Positions 62,392 to 64,000 of a DNA stretch of 64,000 nucleotides are shown here, piece after piece. This stretch comes from Paraburkholderia antibiotica (GTDB taxonomy: Bacteria > Pseudomonadota > Gammaproteobacteria > Burkholderiales > Burkholderiaceae), in NCBI RefSeq assembly GCF_012927125.1, contig NZ_JABBFZ010000002.1:186001-250000 (forward strand), given 5' to 3'. A model generated the notes under the pieces. It did no database searches, was not told the origin of the DNA, and saw only the letters and a list, made by a program, of their open reading frames with translations. Positions within the stretch are counted from its first letter, which is position 1. Every line of letters begins with the position of its first letter. The translations under genes were made by a program, and so were the position numbers.

Positions 62392-62552
62392 GCCATAACG
62401 ACTGCGAAAGCCGATCCACGGAAGTCGGCTCGCGCATCCAGAACCGGTAGCAATAGGCGCGGTCGCTGCGCCATCCGTACTCGAGCTTAGGGTGCGGGTA
62501 CGGATGGCGTTATCGTCTGAACACCAGCGCAGCGACGTCCAGCTTGATCACA

Positions 62553-64000
62553 TCAATGCGAATGCCGCGGCACCTCCGCCCCCCGGCAGCCCACCAGAAA
62601 GTCGAGGTCGCACCCTTCGTCGGCCTGCAATACGTGATCGATGTAAAGACGCCGATACCCGCCGCCTTCCGGTGGTGCTGGCGGTACGTGCTGCGCGAGA
62701 CGGCGCGCGAGCTCCACGTCGCTGATGTCGAGATGCAGCGTGCCCGCATCGCAATCGAGTTCGATCCAGTCGCCGTCCTGCACCGCCGCGAGCGGGCCGC
62801 CGTCCGCGGCTTCCGGCGTCACGTGCAGCACCACGGTGCCGTATGCGGTGCCGCTCATGCGTGCATCCGAGATTCGCACCATGTCCTTCACGCCCTGCTT
62901 CAGCAGCTTCGGCGGCAGGCCCATGTTGCCGACCTCGGCCATGCCCGGATAACCCTTCGGCCCGCAGTTCTTCAGCACCAGCACCGAGTTCGCGTCGACA
63001 TCGAGCGCTTCGTCGACGATGCGCGCCTTGTAGTGCTCGAAGTTTTCGAACACCACCGCGCGGCCGCGATGCCTGAGCAATTCCGGCGTCGCCGCCGACG
63101 GCTTCAGCACCGCGCCGCGCGGCGCGAGATTGCCGCGCAGCACACGGATGCCGCCATCGGCGACGAGCGGCTTGTCGAGCGGACGGATCACTTCGTCGTT
63201 GGTGTTCGGCGCGTCCTTCACGTTGTCCCACAGCGACTTGCCGTTGACCGTCAGCGCGCCCGGATGCGGCAGCAGGTTCGCTTCGCCGAGCCGGCGCAGA
63301 ACGGCCGGCAAACCGCCCGCGTAATAGAACTCCTCCATCAGGAAGCGGCCCGACGGCATCAGGTCGACGATGGTCGGCGTATCGCGGCCGATGCGCACCC
63401 AGTCGTCGAGTTCAAGATCGATGCCGATACGCCCCGCGATCGCCTTCAGATGAATCACCGCATTGGTCGAGCCGCCGATCGCGGCGTTCACGCGAATCGC
63501 GTTCATGAACGCCTCGCGCGTCAGCACTTTCGACAGCTTCAGGTCCTCGTGCGCCATCTGCACGATTCGGATTCCTGACATGTGGGCCAGCACGTAGCGA
63601 CGCGAATCGACCGCTGGAATCGCGGCGTTGTGCGGCAGCGAGGTGCCGAGCGCTTCGGCCATGCAGGCCATCGTCGACGCGGTGCCCATCGTGTTGCAGG
63701 TGCCCGCCGAGCGCGACATGCCCGCCTCGGCCGACAGGAACTGATGCAGGTCGATCTCGCCCGCCTTCAGCGATTCGTGCAGTTGCCACACCGCGGTACC
63801 CGAGCCGATGTTCTTGCCGTCGAGCTTGCCGTTCAGCATCGGCCCGCCAGTGACAACGATCGCCGGCACGTCGCAGCTCGCCGCGCCCATCAAGAGCGCC
63901 GGCGTGGTCTTGTCGCAGCCGGTCAGCAGCACGACCGCGTCGATCGGATTGCCGCGGATCGCTTCCTCGACGTCCATCGCCGCGAGGTTGCGCGTGAGCA
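62553..64000 (-). CDS. IlvD/Edd-family sugar-acid dehydratase (C-terminal part)
   Basis: About 482 codons are visible; the N-terminus lies beyond the right edge. The iron-sulfur cluster regions are present (LLTGCDKTTPALLMGAA and AGTCNTMGTASTMACMAEALG), as are NAAIGGSTNAVIHL, KNCGPKGYPGMAEVGNM, SDARMSGTAYGTVVLHV and the family's distal EGCDLDFLVGCRGAEVPRHSH. The extended C-terminus with GGGYRRLYIDHVLQADEGC points to an L-arabinonate or related aldonate dehydratase rather than dihydroxy-acid dehydratase of branched-chain amino-acid synthesis. Confidence 0.88.
   Translation of the reverse strand, partial: LTRNLAAMDVEEAIRGNPIDAVVLLTGCDKTTPALLMGAASCDVPAIVVTGGPMLNGKLDGKNIGSGTAVWQLHESLKAGEIDLHQFLSAEAGMSRSAGTCNTMGTASTMACMAEALGTSLPHNAAIPAVDSRRYVLAHMSGIRIVQMAHEDLKLSKVLTREAFMNAIRVNAAIGGSTNAVIHLKAIAGRIGIDLELDDWVRIGRDTPTIVDLMPSGRFLMEEFYYAGGLPAVLRRLGEANLLPHPGALTVNGKSLWDNVKDAPNTNDEVIRPLDKPLVADGGIRVLRGNLAPRGAVLKPSAATPELLRHRGRAVVFENFEHYKARIVDEALDVDANSVLVLKNCGPKGYPGMAEVGNMGLPPKLLKQGVKDMVRISDARMSGTAYGTVVLHVTPEAADGGPLAAVQDGDWIELDCDAGTLHLDISDVELARRLAQHVPPAPPEGGGYRRLYIDHVLQADEGCDLDFLVGCRGAEVPRHSH

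Overview
The window is high-GC, densely coded DNA from a Gram-negative bacterium, most likely a Burkholderiaceae member such as Paraburkholderia. This is inferred from gene content: a Burkholderia-type porin with a TTG start, the phnF-DUF1045-phnN / phnGHIJKLM arrangement, a 3-oxoadipyl-CoA thiolase, a tetronate/erythronate operon, and many LysR, GntR and IclR regulators. No species can be fixed from sequence alone. No rRNA, tRNA, CRISPR array or insertion sequence was seen.

Layout. 1-107: 5' end of an exported protein. 432-8744: an FtrA-type regulator and a rhodanese flank a complete Mrp (Pha/Mnh) cation/proton antiporter operon, and near-identical 35-bp elements lie beside ftrA and the rhodanese. 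8927-12044: an MHYT-GGDEF-EAL protein and an orphan membrane sensor. 12392-15978: a DapA homologue with an insertion, an aspartate carbamoyltransferase fused to a helix-turn-helix domain behind a perfect palindromic operator, and an esterase. 16192-22561: quinone reductase/LysR, aldo-keto reductase/LysR, a receiver protein/histidine kinase pair, and an acetyltransferase. 22613-25072: repeat-rich and small exported proteins of unknown role. 25276-26490: dmeRF nickel/cobalt efflux. 26680-27882: pcaF. 28363-34104: D-erythronate/L-threonate catabolism (denD, otnI, otnC, otnK, ltnD, GntR regulator). 34359-39009: an IclR regulator and a LysR / M20 amidohydrolase / MHS permease module. 39146-47430: the carbon-phosphorus lyase locus. 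47503-50594: a periplasmic polyamine-type binding protein translationally coupled to a Cache-GGDEF diguanylate cyclase. 51232-57834: an ArgT-type binding protein, an AstE/AspA-type hydrolase, a porin, an MHS permease and a beta-lactamase-fold hydrolase. 57897-59342: a chemotaxis receptor. 59561-62391: an AT-richer type VI secretion accessory island. 62553-64000: a sugar-acid dehydratase, truncated by the window edge.

The most unusual part is the type VI island. On the minus strand, hcp, a DUF3592 membrane protein and an unrecognised gene overlap stop-to-start. The unrecognised gene is split by a -1 shift at a canonical A AAA AAG slippery heptamer, with a hairpin nine bases downstream. Divergently, a T4-type lysozyme overlaps an LprI-like lysozyme-inhibitor gene by 14 bases, which reads as an effector-immunity pair. 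Other points worth checking are the regulator-fused carbamoyltransferase with its own operator, the NspS/MbaA-like polyamine/c-di-GMP module, and the duplicated FtrA-associated element on either side of the antiporter operon.
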